The notes under the pieces: model-generated | What the model saw: the letters and a program-made list of their open reading frames with translations, nothing else | Database searches by the model: none | Told to the model about the DNA's origin: nothing | Shown here: piece by piece, positions 1-7,402 of the stretch | Layout: every line of letters starts with the position of its first letter | Position numbering within the stretch: position 1 is the stretch's first letter | From: an uncultured Muribaculaceae bacterium | Lineage (GTDB): Bacteria; Bacteroidota; Bacteroidia; Bacteroidales; Muribaculaceae | NCBI GenBank assembly: GCA_934667475.1 | Contig: CAKUMB010000026.1 | Location: 1 to 19,017 of the forward strand | Reading direction: 5' to 3' | DNA length: 19,017 bases | Made by a program: the position numbers and the translations under genes

Positions 1-3
1 TCC

Positions 4-43
4 GTAAAGTCCTATTGTCACGTGGCAGGCCAATAGGCTTTAC
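4..43. repeat. Long imperfect hairpin at the window edge
   Basis: The left arm at 4-17 and the right arm at 31-43 are complementary over 13 base pairs, broken only by one unpaired T at position 10. The loop is about 13 bases long and contains CACGTG. No T-run follows on either strand, so it is not a standard intrinsic terminator. It could be the 3' end of an upstream gene, an RNA regulatory structure or a dispersed palindromic element. The pairing is plain; the role is unknown. Confidence 0.55.
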
Positions 44-120
44 CACCAAACTAATGCTGCAAATATACAAAAATAACACACATCTTATCGCTAAGCGGCG
101 GCATTTTGGGGGCGGCAATG

Positions 121-152
121 TTTGGCGGGGTGGGCGGATTTGGGTAATTTTG
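121..152 (+). promoter_or_regulatory. Bacteroidetes-type promoter of the S9 peptidase gene
   Basis: TTTG at 121-124 is followed after exactly 20 bases by TAATTTTG at 145-152. This matches the -33 TTTG and -7 TAnnTTTG consensus of the Bacteroides primary sigma factor. Transcription should start a few bases after 152, leaving a leader of about 45 bases before the ATG at 204. The position also argues against a start upstream of 204, because the frame open from position 15 would begin before the promoter. Confidence 0.7.
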
Positions 153-203
153 CCATTGGATTGCAACAATTGGCAAAAACATAACAAAAATAAACCCTAC
201 ATT

Positions 204-2315
204 ATGAACTATTTCAAGCAAACTGTAATGGCTTCGCTCACGGCACTCACTGCCGTGTCGGGCGCCCGGGCCGCCGAGGCCGAGGCTCCGCTCATCGAGA
301 AGCCCGTGGTGAAGGTGGAGAACGGCCAGTTCACCCCCGAACTGCTGAATGCGCTGGGCCGCGTCAGCGACCCGCAGCTGTCGCCCGACGGCAAGCGCGT
401 GCTGTATGGCGTGTCGTATCCCAGCGTGGAGCAGAACAAGAGCAACCGCGAGCTGTGGGTGGTGGACATCGACGGAAAAAACGCGCGCCAACTCACGCGC
501 ACCAAGAGTTCGGAGCAAAATGCCGTGTGGATTGACGGCGGCAGCCGCATCGCCTTTATCTATCCCGACGACAATGGCGACTACCAGGTGTGGACAATGA
601 ATGCCGACGGCACAGGACGCCGCTGCGTGAGCGCGGTGAAGGGCGGCGTGGACGGCTTTAAGCTGAGCGACGACCAGAAGAAGATAGTGGTGATAAGCCA
701 GGTGAAGTATGGCCAGACGGCACAGGACGTGTATCCCGACCTGCCCAAGGCCGACGGCCGCATCATCGACGACATGATGTATCGCCACTGGGACGAGTGG
801 GTGAGCACCGTGCCCCACCCCTTTGTGGGCGATTTCGACGGCAATGCCGTGAGCAACCTGCGCGACGTGCTCGAAGGTGAACCCTATGAAAGCCCCATGA
901 AGCCCTGGGGCGGCGTGGAGTCGCTGGCCTGGGCACCCGACGGCAAGAGCCTGGTGTATGTGTGCCGCAAAAAGACGGGAAAAGCTTATGCAATATCCAC
1001 CAACAGCGACCTCTACCAGTGGGATGTGGCCACGGGCAAGACGGTGAAAAACCTCACCGAAGGCAACCTGGGCTATGACACCTACCCAGTGTTTTCAAAA
1101 AGCGGCCGCAAGCTGGCATGGCTATCGATGGAGCACGACGGCTATGAGGCCGACAAAAACCGCATAATGGTGATGGACATGGCCACTGGCCAAAAACAGG
1201 ACATCACAGTGGACTGGGACTACACGGCCGACGCCATTGCATGGTCGGCCGATGAAAAATACATCTACTTCCTGGCGGCCTACCAGGGCGCCGCACCGCT
1301 GTTCCGCATCAATGTGGCCACCCGCAAGGTGGAGACGGTGGCCGACGGCCAGTGGGACTACGCCGCCATTGTGCCCATGGCCAAGGGCAGAGTGCTGACC
1401 ATGCGCCACTCGATGAAGCAGCCCGACGAGCTGTATGTGGTGGCCAAGGCAGGCAAGGAGCCCGTGAAGATAACCAGCGTGAACGACGACCTGATGGGCC
1501 AGCTGGCCGACATCACCGTGGAGAAGCGCATGGTGCCCACCACCGACGGCAAGCAGATGGCCACCTGGGTGCTGCTGCCGCCCAACTTCGACCCCAACAA
1601 AAAGTATCCCGCACTGCTCTTCTGCGAGGGCGGCCCGCAGTCGCCCGTGAGCCAGTTCTGGAGCTACCGCTGGAATCTGCGCCTGATGGCGGCCAACGGC
1701 TACATTGTGATTGCCCCCAACCGCCGCGGCCTGCCCGGCTTCGGCACCGAGTGGAACGCCCAGATATCGAAAGACTACGGCGGCCAGAACATGAAGGACT
1801 ATATGAGCGCGGTTGACTACATGAAGCAGTTCCCCTACGTCGACGGTGAGCACATAGGCTGCACAGGCGCCAGCTATGGCGGCTACAGCACCTATTGGCT
1901 GGCCGGACACAACCAGGACAAGCGCTTTGCCTGCTTCCTGGCCCACGCCGGCATCTTCAACCTCGAGGCTCAGTATCTCGAAACCGAGGAGATGTGGTTT
2001 GCCAACTGGGACATGGGCGGCGCATTCTGGGACAAGGACAACGCCGCTGCCCAAAACACATTTAAGACGGCCGACCCCCACAAGTTTGTGCAAAACTGGA
2101 ACAGCCCCATAATGGTGACCGTGGGCGAGAAGGACTACCGCATCTCGTTCACCCAGGGCATGCAGGCGTTCAACGCCGCCAAGCTCATGGGTCTGCCAGC
2201 CCGCTTCGTGTCGTTCCCCAGCGAAAACCACTGGATTGTGAAGCCGCAGAACTCAGTGCTGTGGCAGCGCGAGTTCTTCAAGTGGTTCGACCAGTGGCTC
2301 AAGCCCAAGAAGTAA
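204..2315 (+). CDS. Exported S9-family serine peptidase (DPP5-like dipeptidyl/acylaminoacyl peptidase)
   Basis: This 703-residue protein has an N-terminal signal peptide (residues 1 to about 24, ending in ARAA), a seven-bladed beta-propeller region (about 45-430) and a C-terminal alpha/beta-hydrolase domain (about 440-700). The nucleophile is S557 in GASYGG. The likely acid is D644 in GEKDYR and the likely histidine is H676 in SENHW. Length and spacing of the triad fit the S9C group that includes dipeptidyl peptidase 5 of Porphyromonas gingivalis, which releases dipeptides from peptide N-termini in the periplasm. The frame is open from position 15, but the ATG at 204 is chosen because it begins a good signal peptide and lies just after the promoter at 121-152. 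The gene stands alone and ends at a strong terminator. The family is firm; DPP5 specificity is inferred. Confidence 0.93.
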   Translation: MNYFKQTVMASLTALTAVSGARAAEAEAPLIEKPVVKVENGQFTPELLNALGRVSDPQLSPDGKRVLYGVSYPSVEQNKSNRELWVVDIDGKNARQLTRTKSSEQNAVWIDGGSRIAFIYPDDNGDYQVWTMNADGTGRRCVSAVKGGVDGFKLSDDQKKIVVISQVKYGQTAQDVYPDLPKADGRIIDDMMYRHWDEWVSTVPHPFVGDFDGNAVSNLRDVLEGEPYESPMKPWGGVESLAWAPDGKSLVYVCRKKTGKAYAISTNSDLYQWDVATGKTVKNLTEGNLGYDTYPVFSKSGRKLAWLSMEHDGYEADKNRIMVMDMATGQKQDITVDWDYTADAIAWSADEKYIYFLAAYQGAAPLFRINVATRKVETVADGQWDYAAIVPMAKGRVLTMRHSMKQPDELYVVAKAGKEPVKITSVNDDLMGQLADITVEKRMVPTTDGKQMATWVLLPPNFDPNKKYPALLFCEGGPQSPVSQFWSYRWNLRLMAANGYIVIAPNRRGLPGFGTEWNAQISKDYGGQNMKDYMSAVDYMKQFPYVDGEHIGCTGASYGGYSTYWLAGHNQDKRFACFLAHAGIFNLEAQYLETEEMWFANWDMGGAFWDKDNAAAQNTFKTADPHKFVQNWNSPIMVTVGEKDYRISFTQGMQAFNAAKLMGLPARFVSFPSENHWIVKPQNSVLWQREFFKWFDQWLKPKK

Positions 2316-2345
2316 TCCTACACACATAGTATAGGCACCATATGC

Positions 2346-2389
2346 CAATGCCCCGCGGCCAACGTTTTGGCCACGGGGCATTGTTTTTT
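2346..2389 (+). terminator. Intrinsic terminator after the S9 peptidase gene
   Basis: A 15-pair stem (2346-2360 with 2369-2383, one C/A mismatch) closes an 8-base loop and is followed directly by six T's at 2384-2389. It lies 30 bases after the peptidase stop codon and should end that single-gene transcript. Confidence 0.9.
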
Positions 2390-2494
2390 GTCGCGTGGGG
2401 GGGGGTGACACAGCGTCAGTGCCATGAGGTGCGGCACGATTTTTGCTGCATAAGTTTCATATAAACAAGACGAAAAAAAACGACTAGCATAGTT

Positions 2495-3637
2495 ATGGAA
2501 AAGAACGAAACTCCTGTGCTGCTGCTCACAGGCTATCTGGGCAGCGGCAAAACCACACTGCTCAACCGCATCCTCACCAACAAGAAGGGCATTAAGTTTG
2601 CCGTGATTGTCAACGACATAGGCGAGGTGAACATCGACGCCAGCCTCATTGAGCAAGGCGGCATGGTGGGCAAAAAGGACGACAGCCTTGTGCCGCTGCA
2701 AAACGGCTGCATTTGCTGCACGCTGAAGATGGACCTCGTGCAGCAGCTGAGCGACATCGTGGGCCAGCACCGGTTTGACTACATAGTGATAGAGGCCAGC
2801 GGCATCTGCGAGCCGGCGCCGATTGCGCAGACCATCAGCGCATATCCGCAGATGTATCCCAAGATGGCCGAAAAAGGCCGCGCCAAGCTCGACGCCATAG
2901 TCACCGTGTGCGACGCCTTGCGCCTGCGCGATGAGTTTGCCGAGGGCAACGACTTGAAGCGCAAAGACCTTGGCGAGGACGACCTGGCCAGCCTCGTGAT
3001 TCAGCAAGTGGAGTTTTGCAACATGATATTGCTCAACAAGGCAGCAGAGGTGAGCCCCGAAGAGCTTGACCGCATCACCATGATTCTGCACCAAATTCAG
3101 CCGCAGGCCGAGATAGTGCCGTGCAACTATGGCGATGTGGACCTTGACAAGATACTTAACACACACCTTTTCAACTTCGAGCGCGTGGCCACATCGGCAC
3201 GGTGGATCGAGGCCGTGGAGGCCGATGAAGACGACCTTGAAAATGAGGAAGAGGGTGAGGCCCTGGAATATGGCATAGGCACATTCGTGTACTACCGCCG
3301 CAAGCCCATGGATATGGTGGAGTTCGACCAGTTTGTGGCACGCAAGTGGCCCAAGAGCGTGATTCGCTGCAAGGGCATGTGCTACTTCGGCGACGAGCGC
3401 GACACGTGCTACGTGTTTGAGCAGGCAGGCAAGCAAATTTCGATGCGCAACGCCGGCCAGTGGTATGCCACCATGCCGGCCGACGAGTTTGCCGAGTTCT
3501 CAAAGCAGAACCCCGGCGTGCTGCGCGACTGGGACCCCAAGTATGGCGACCGCATGCAAAAGCTGGTGTTCATAGGTCAGAACATGGATCGCGCCGCCAT
3601 CGAGGCCGACCTCGACAAGTGCCTGCTGAAAGAGTAA
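2495..3637 (+). CDS. CobW/COG0523-family metal-chaperone GTPase
   Basis: The 380-residue protein carries the G3E GTPase signatures: Walker A GYLGSGKT at 13-20, the family's metal-binding CxCC motif at C72/C74/C75, Walker B-like YIVIEASG at 96-103 with the catalytic-type glutamate E100, and an NK base-recognition motif at 181-182. A very acidic linker (about 241-256) leads into a CobW C-terminal domain (about 260-378). COG0523 proteins use GTP hydrolysis to deliver metals, often zinc, to client enzymes; which metal is used here cannot be read from the sequence. No cobalamin, nitrile hydratase, urease or hydrogenase genes are nearby, so a general zinc-allocation role is the more likely reading. 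The ATG at 2495 directly precedes the Walker A strand. It appears to be a single-gene unit between two terminators. Confidence 0.9.
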   Translation: MEKNETPVLLLTGYLGSGKTTLLNRILTNKKGIKFAVIVNDIGEVNIDASLIEQGGMVGKKDDSLVPLQNGCICCTLKMDLVQQLSDIVGQHRFDYIVIEASGICEPAPIAQTISAYPQMYPKMAEKGRAKLDAIVTVCDALRLRDEFAEGNDLKRKDLGEDDLASLVIQQVEFCNMILLNKAAEVSPEELDRITMILHQIQPQAEIVPCNYGDVDLDKILNTHLFNFERVATSARWIEAVEADEDDLENEEEGEALEYGIGTFVYYRRKPMDMVEFDQFVARKWPKSVIRCKGMCYFGDERDTCYVFEQAGKQISMRNAGQWYATMPADEFAEFSKQNPGVLRDWDPKYGDRMQKLVFIGQNMDRAAIEADLDKCLLKE

Positions 3638-3751
3638 CCGCACACCGCATCAAAAGTCTCTGGCGTGACCATAAGCCATGTGCACGGCATTGCGCTGTGA
3701 AAAAGCATAGCCATGCTGCATGAAGGCTGCGGCAGAGTGCACCATTGGAAT

Positions 3752-3807
3752 AAAAAAACGGCGGCGGGGGCTGGATTTCAAACCGAAGAATCCAGCCCCC
3801 GCCGTTT
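3752..3807. terminator. Bidirectional terminator between convergent units
   Basis: A perfect 16-pair GC-rich stem (3762-3777 with 3789-3804) with an 11-base loop is flanked by seven A's on the left (3752-3758) and TTT on the right. Read on the minus strand, it gives a stem followed by a run of T's and serves the operon ending at 3825. Read on the plus strand, it can serve the CobW-family gene ending at 3637. Confidence 0.88.
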
Positions 3808-3824
3808 CTGTTTGAGCGGTGCGC

Positions 3825-4751
3825 CTACTTTTTGCCGCCAAGACGCTTGGCGGCCTGCGAGAGCATGCCGCTCATGAAGCCGTCGCTGAGGCTGCCGGCC
3901 AGTTCGTTGAGCGACTTCACGCACAGGTTGCGCTCCTCGTCGTTGAGCCGCTTTTTGTCGGCCTCCTCATTGCAAATCTTATACATGGTGGTCACATACA
4001 GGTTGAGCGCAGTCTCGTTGCCCTTCTGGCTGAGCTGCTTTATCTGCTGCCGATAGAAGCCAAACATGCGCATGAAGTCCACGTTGCTGTTAATATTGTC
4101 GCCCAGCGTGGTGCGGCCGTTGCTGTTATACGATGTGATGCCGCCGTTGCCTATCACCGTGGTAGTGCCGTCGGCCGAGGTGGCCACGATGCTGTTGCCG
4201 CCAAGCTTAACCATGGTTTTCCCAACCGTGGCAGTAGGCCGCTTTGAATGCACGCATGCCACATAGCCAGTGTACAGCGGCTTGCCGTTGTCGTCTTCCT
4301 CATCGTCGTCGCTCCACTCCAGCACGTAGCAGTAGCGGTAGTCATTGTTTGCCGGGTCTTTGTAGCACAGCACCCGTGAGTAGTAGTCGTCATCCTTGCC
4401 CACTGTCAGATTAGAACCGTCGGGCAGATTCACGAGCATGCGCTTGTAGTTGTCATCGTCCTTTTCTTGAAACTCCGAAAAGTAGGACTCAGGACGGCCT
4501 TGCTTGAACAGTTTGTCGATGTTGAGCACCACGTCTTTCTTGCCCTTTGGCAGACTGAAGTAGTAGATTTTGTAGTCGGCCGAGTTGCCATCGTCGTTGG
4601 TGGTTTCGCTTGTGGTGGAGCGCACCACATAGTTCGACCGCGCGAGGCTGCTTATGGCGTTGTCGATGCTTGCGTTTTGGGCCGCAGCCGGAATGCTGGC
4701 GATAGCGGCCATTGCGGCAACAGCTGCCGCTGCTATTACTGAATGTTTCAT
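3825..4751 (-). CDS. Secreted protein of unknown function in an ECF sigma operon
   Basis: A 308-residue protein with a clear Sec signal peptide (residues 1 to about 25, ending AAAQ). The mature N-terminal part (about 26-170) is rich in Tyr, Asp and Lys and contains an acidic patch at 148-154 (DDDEEDD). A glycine/threonine/asparagine-rich middle (about 175-220) looks like repetitive beta structure. The C-terminal part (about 223-308) is helical. Four cysteines (129, 141, 166, 260) and C277 could form disulfides. The first half recalls small periplasmic proteins of the DUF5024/DUF4252 kind that accompany Bacteroidales sigma/anti-sigma pairs, but I cannot confirm membership. It is the last gene of the unit, 43 bases after the anti-sigma gene, and ends just before a strong terminator. 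It is probably an output or signal component of the sigma system; this is inference. Confidence 0.75.
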   Translation of the reverse strand: MKHSVIAAAAVAAMAAIASIPAAAQNASIDNAISSLARSNYVVRSTTSETTNDDGNSADYKIYYFSLPKGKKDVVLNIDKLFKQGRPESYFSEFQEKDDDNYKRMLVNLPDGSNLTVGKDDDYYSRVLCYKDPANNDYRYCYVLEWSDDDEEDDNGKPLYTGYVACVHSKRPTATVGKTMVKLGGNSIVATSADGTTTVIGNGGITSYNSNGRTTLGDNINSNVDFMRMFGFYRQQIKQLSQKGNETALNLYVTTMYKICNEEADKKRLNDEERNLCVKSLNELAGSLSDGFMSGMLSQAAKRLGGKK

Positions 4752-4794
4752 TGTTGAGGTATTTTTAAGAGAAATCCTTTTTAGTCACTTTTTG

Positions 4795-5484
4795 CTATGG
4801 CACTTCTTCGGGCACATCACCCGAGTCGCTGCACATCACAGCCACTGCCGCGCCCTGCTCCATGAGGGCCATGGCCTGCTGGGTGCGGCTGTCACTCTCG
4901 AGGCGCGACAGCCACCGGTCGTATTCGGCGGCCACCACCATCTCGCTATATTCAGCCACGCCATCGGCCGTGGGCACCGGCACTTCGTGGGTGCGCAGGT
5001 GGCCACTGCGCACATGCCCAGCCTTGATATCAGCCTTGACCGCCTGGGCAATGTGTGGCGAAAACTCGCTGGCGGCTACCGGTGTGGCTGGTGCCGGAGC
5101 GACAGAGGCCGACGGATTGGCGGTCGCCGTCAGCTGGGCAACGGTGGCACTTTGACGACCGCCAGCACTATCGCTGCCGGCGGGGACCAAGCGCAGCGCA
5201 GCTACCACAACAGCCACTATCACAGCCGCAGCGGCCGCCCACCGCGATGCCCTGCGCCACCACGGCACAATGTGGACCGCCTCGGCCGCCGTGCCACTCA
5301 CAGCCACTCCGTCGGCTGGCATGCCGGCATCGAAGTAGGCAAACAAGGCCTTGTAGTCGGCCCATTCATCGGGCACATCGTGCGTCCTGAAGTATGCGGC
5401 AAGCCGTGCCTCCTCGTCAATAGAGGTTTGGCCGCTCATGAAGCGGTCAATCAGCCGTTGTATGTCAGCATTGCTCGTAGTCAT
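4795..5484 (-). CDS. Single-pass membrane anti-sigma factor
   Basis: The 229-residue protein has a cytoplasmic segment of about 80 residues. It begins with the pattern common in Bacteroidetes anti-sigma proteins: a short helix ending in DRFMSGQTS, then an acidic EEARLAAYF helix. One transmembrane helix (about 82-100) follows, then a Thr/Ala/Pro-rich linker (about 105-140) and a periplasmic segment (about 141-229) of no recognised family. It starts 35 bases downstream of the ECF sigma gene, so it should hold that sigma factor at the membrane until a signal is sensed outside. It lacks a FecR or STN-receptor partner in this window, so it is not part of an obvious TonB signalling set. The family is inferred from architecture and neighbour, not from a signature motif. 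Confidence 0.75.
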   Translation of the reverse strand: MTTSNADIQRLIDRFMSGQTSIDEEARLAAYFRTHDVPDEWADYKALFAYFDAGMPADGVAVSGTAAEAVHIVPWWRRASRWAAAAAVIVAVVVAALRLVPAGSDSAGGRQSATVAQLTATANPSASVAPAPATPVAASEFSPHIAQAVKADIKAGHVRSGHLRTHEVPVPTADGVAEYSEMVVAAEYDRWLSRLESDSRTQQAMALMEQGAAVAVMCSDSGDVPEEVP

Positions 5485-5519
5485 ATCTAAGTTACATTAT
5501 TTACATATAAAGTTTCACT

Positions 5520-6026
5520 TCACGCCAGACGCTTGCGCCGGATTTCCTCAAGCATCTTGCGGCGCGCCCTGGCCAGCAGTGTGCTCACCGAAGCCTCGCC
5601 TATGCCCAGCAGCCGGGCAATCTCGGCATTCGACCGGTGCTCCACCTGCCGCATCACCAGCACACTGTGCTGTGTGCTGGGCAGCCGCTGCACCATGTCG
5701 GCCACTTCGCGCTCAAGCTCTCGGAACTCCAGCTGCTGCTGCGCGTTGCGCTCTGTGCTTGCCGAGTCAAAATCGTCGCCAAGGGCCACCGTGCGGCGTG
5801 CCGCGCTACTGCGCATAGTGCTCAACGTGAGGTTGCGCGCCATGACGGCCGCCAGCGCCTCAACCGAGCGGTAGCGGTCCAGCTGCTGCCGCATCGACCA
5901 CAACTTGAGCATCACATCCTGCGCCAGGTCGTCGGCCTCGCAAGCCGTGGCCCCGCAGTTGCGGCACACCGCCAGGGCCTTCAGCCGCAGCGACGGTGCC
6001 AGTTGCTCAAAAGTGGTTTCGTCCAT
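5520..6026 (-). CDS. ECF-type RNA polymerase sigma-70 factor
   Basis: The 168-residue length is typical for ECF sigma factors. Region 2 spans about 5-72 and includes the core-binding segment ADDLAQDVMLKLW at 31-43. Region 4 spans about 104-158 and contains the helix-turn-helix NAEIARLLGIGEASVSTLLARARRK-like stretch at 133-157, used to read -35-type elements. It is the first gene of a minus-strand unit with the anti-sigma gene and a secreted protein. I could not find a convincing primary-sigma promoter in the about 100 bases upstream, which leaves room for autoregulation by this sigma factor itself. Confidence 0.92.
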   Translation of the reverse strand: MDETTFEQLAPSLRLKALAVCRNCGATACEADDLAQDVMLKLWSMRQQLDRYRSVEALAAVMARNLTLSTMRSSAARRTVALGDDFDSASTERNAQQQLEFRELEREVADMVQRLPSTQHSVLVMRQVEHRSNAEIARLLGIGEASVSTLLARARRKMLEEIRRKRLA

Positions 6027-6162
6027 CAGATGCCTTTTTTATCACGTCTTCACCAACAAGACGCAAATAAAGTCCATTTTCAAACACCCCACAACTATTT
6101 TTCCGAAAAAAACTTTGCTTACTGCCACGTAATGGAGTCCACAGGGCCCAACGGACCGACTT

Positions 6163-6205
6163 TGGGGGCGTAGCGGCGGGGCAGCCTCTACCGCCCTCAC
6201 CCCCA
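6163..6205. repeat. GC-rich imperfect hairpin in the gap before the AT-rich gene
   Basis: TGGGGG at 6163-6168 pairs with CCCCCA at 6200-6205, and GGCGG at 6175-6179 pairs with CCGCC at 6191-6195. The two stems are separated by an internal loop and closed by an 11-base loop. No T-run follows on either strand. It sits between the 5' end of the sigma operon (6026) and the 3' end of the AT-rich gene (6233). It may act as a weak terminator for the latter or mark the edge of inserted DNA. The rest of the 206-base gap shows nothing else I can name. Confidence 0.4.
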
Positions 6206-6232
6206 CAGGCAGGGATTATGTGATTTCAATGC

Positions 6233-6613
6233 TTACCCTATTAAGTCTTTGATGTCTTTTGACTGTTTTGCCAACCTTAGCAGAACCGACTTAGCCAAAT
6301 CATCATCCAAGGATCGGTATCTATTCATTAAAAATTCTTTCAATTCACAGTAACTCATAACCTCATCACAGTCCTCTAATATCAGTTCTTTTTTATTGAA
6401 ATGGATTATTGCATTTATGAAATTTGATTTTCTTTTTCCCGTCAATTTAAATATATGCCCACTTACATCAACATATTTTTGATTTAAGTAGAATTCTTCA
6501 AATATGCTATTATCACGCGGATAATCCCATAAATCGCCAATATGGATTTCTTCCAGATGCTCTGAGCTTAGCACCCTTAGAGAAATATTAAGCGCTGGAA
6601 ATCGTATTGCCAT
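6233..6613 (-). CDS. Hypothetical AT-rich orphan protein
   Basis: I do not recognise this 126-residue protein. It has no signal peptide or membrane segment. It looks soluble and mixed alpha/beta: N-terminal strands (about 1-28), a central strand pair (about 47-83) and helical C-terminal segments (about 88-125). By hand count over 6241-6600 the GC content is about 33 percent, far below the genes on both sides, and codons end mostly in A or T. This suggests recent acquisition. It stands alone, divergent from the glyoxalase-like gene and downstream of no obvious partner. Possibilities include an immunity or antitoxin-type protein or a remnant of a mobile island, but nothing in the sequence selects among them. 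ATG at 6611-6613 and TAA at 6233-6235 bound a clean frame whose composition differs from random antisense frames. Confidence 0.65.
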   Translation of the reverse strand: MAIRFPALNISLRVLSSEHLEEIHIGDLWDYPRDNSIFEEFYLNQKYVDVSGHIFKLTGKRKSNFINAIIHFNKKELILEDCDEVMSYCELKEFLMNRYRSLDDDLAKSVLLRLAKQSKDIKDLIG

Positions 6614-6734
6614 AATCAGAATGTCGGGATGGTTTTTTTTCTGTGAATTTTAATTATCGTCTGGGTAATAAGTGCCGCGGTGCAGCCGTTAAGTTATTTA
6701 GTGACATCAACATTAATTACACATATCAACATCA

Positions 6735-7112
6735 ATGGAACTGAAAGCACGATTTGACCACTTCAACTTCAATGTGAGCGACCTTGACAAGAGCATCGAC
6801 TTCTATGCCAAGGCTTTCGGGCTTAAGGAGCACCACCGCAAGGTGGCTGCCGACGGCTCGTTCACGCTTGTGTATCTCACCGACAGCGACAGCGGGTTTC
6901 TGCTGGAGCTGACGTGGCTGCGCGACCACCCGCAGCGCTACGACCTGGGCGAGTGCGAGTTTCACCTGTGCCTTCGCGTGGCTGGCGACTACGACAAGTG
7001 GCGCGAATACCACAAGGCCATGGGCTGCGTGTGCTTTGAAAATGAACAGATGGGCCTCTATTTCATGGAGGATCCTGACGGATACTGGATTGAGGTGCTT
7101 CCGCTAAAGTGA
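6735..7112 (+). CDS. Glyoxalase I-like VOC-superfamily protein
   Basis: The 125-residue protein is one complete vicinal-oxygen-chelate unit made of two beta-alpha-beta-beta-beta modules (about 7-60 and 75-123). The four metal ligands expected of glyoxalase I are in place: H9 (FDHFNF), E58 (LLELTW), H77 (EFHLCL) and E120 (WIEVLP). The closing DPDGYWIEV segment is typical of the lactoylglutathione-lyase branch. A metal-dependent isomerase or lyase acting on methylglyoxal-type adducts is the natural guess. Many Bacteroidales VOC proteins of this size have unknown substrates, and glutathione may be absent in this organism. The downstream membrane-protein gene starts 14 bases later and is probably co-transcribed. 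Confidence 0.87.
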   Translation: MELKARFDHFNFNVSDLDKSIDFYAKAFGLKEHHRKVAADGSFTLVYLTDSDSGFLLELTWLRDHPQRYDLGECEFHLCLRVAGDYDKWREYHKAMGCVCFENEQMGLYFMEDPDGYWIEVLPLK

Positions 7113-7126
7113 AGCCGTGACGCCAT

Positions 7127-7402
7127 ATGAACAAGACTTGCAAGATTCTGGCCGTGGCGGCTGTGCTGGCCGCCGTGGCCTACACCATTGTGCCCTTTGA
7201 CTACGACCGCGAGGGCGTGCTGGGCTATGCCGACGACTTTTTCGTGTTTATGGCCGCATTCACATGGGCGCGGGCGGCATTCACGATGCCTGCGCAGAAG
7301 GCTGTGAGGCGGCAACTGTGCATGGTGGCGGCAGTGTGCCTGTGTCTGGGCGTGCTGTGGCTGTGGCTGCTGGCCTTTGCGGGCGTGGGCAGCGCCATTT
7401 AG
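7127..7402 (+). CDS. Small DUF1232-like membrane protein
   Basis: This 91-residue protein has hydrophobic helices at about 7-23, 34-50 and 66-88. The segment YTIVPFDYDREGVLGYADDFFVF (about 19-41, quoted in part) follows the DUF1232/YkvA pattern, in which a Pro-Asp turn is followed by a Gly-Tyr-Asp-Asp motif (here G33, Y34, D36, D37). The role of DUF1232 is not established. It follows the glyoxalase-like gene by 14 bases. Its TAG stop at 7400-7402 interlocks with the TAA stop of the convergent FKBP gene at 7399-7401, so no room remains for an intergenic terminator. Confidence 0.78.
   Translation: MNKTCKILAVAAVLAAVAYTIVPFDYDREGVLGYADDFFVFMAAFTWARAAFTMPAQKAVRRQLCMVAAVCLCLGVLWLWLLAFAGVGSAI

Noticed and set aside
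1122..2231. Long minus-strand frame opposite the S9 peptidase
   Set aside because: It mirrors the hydrolase domain, whose catalytic residues are all on the plus strand. Composition is antisense-like.
2318..3436. Minus-strand frame opposite the CobW-family gene
   Set aside because: It is antisense to an intact GTPase and would also run through the terminator at 2346-2389.
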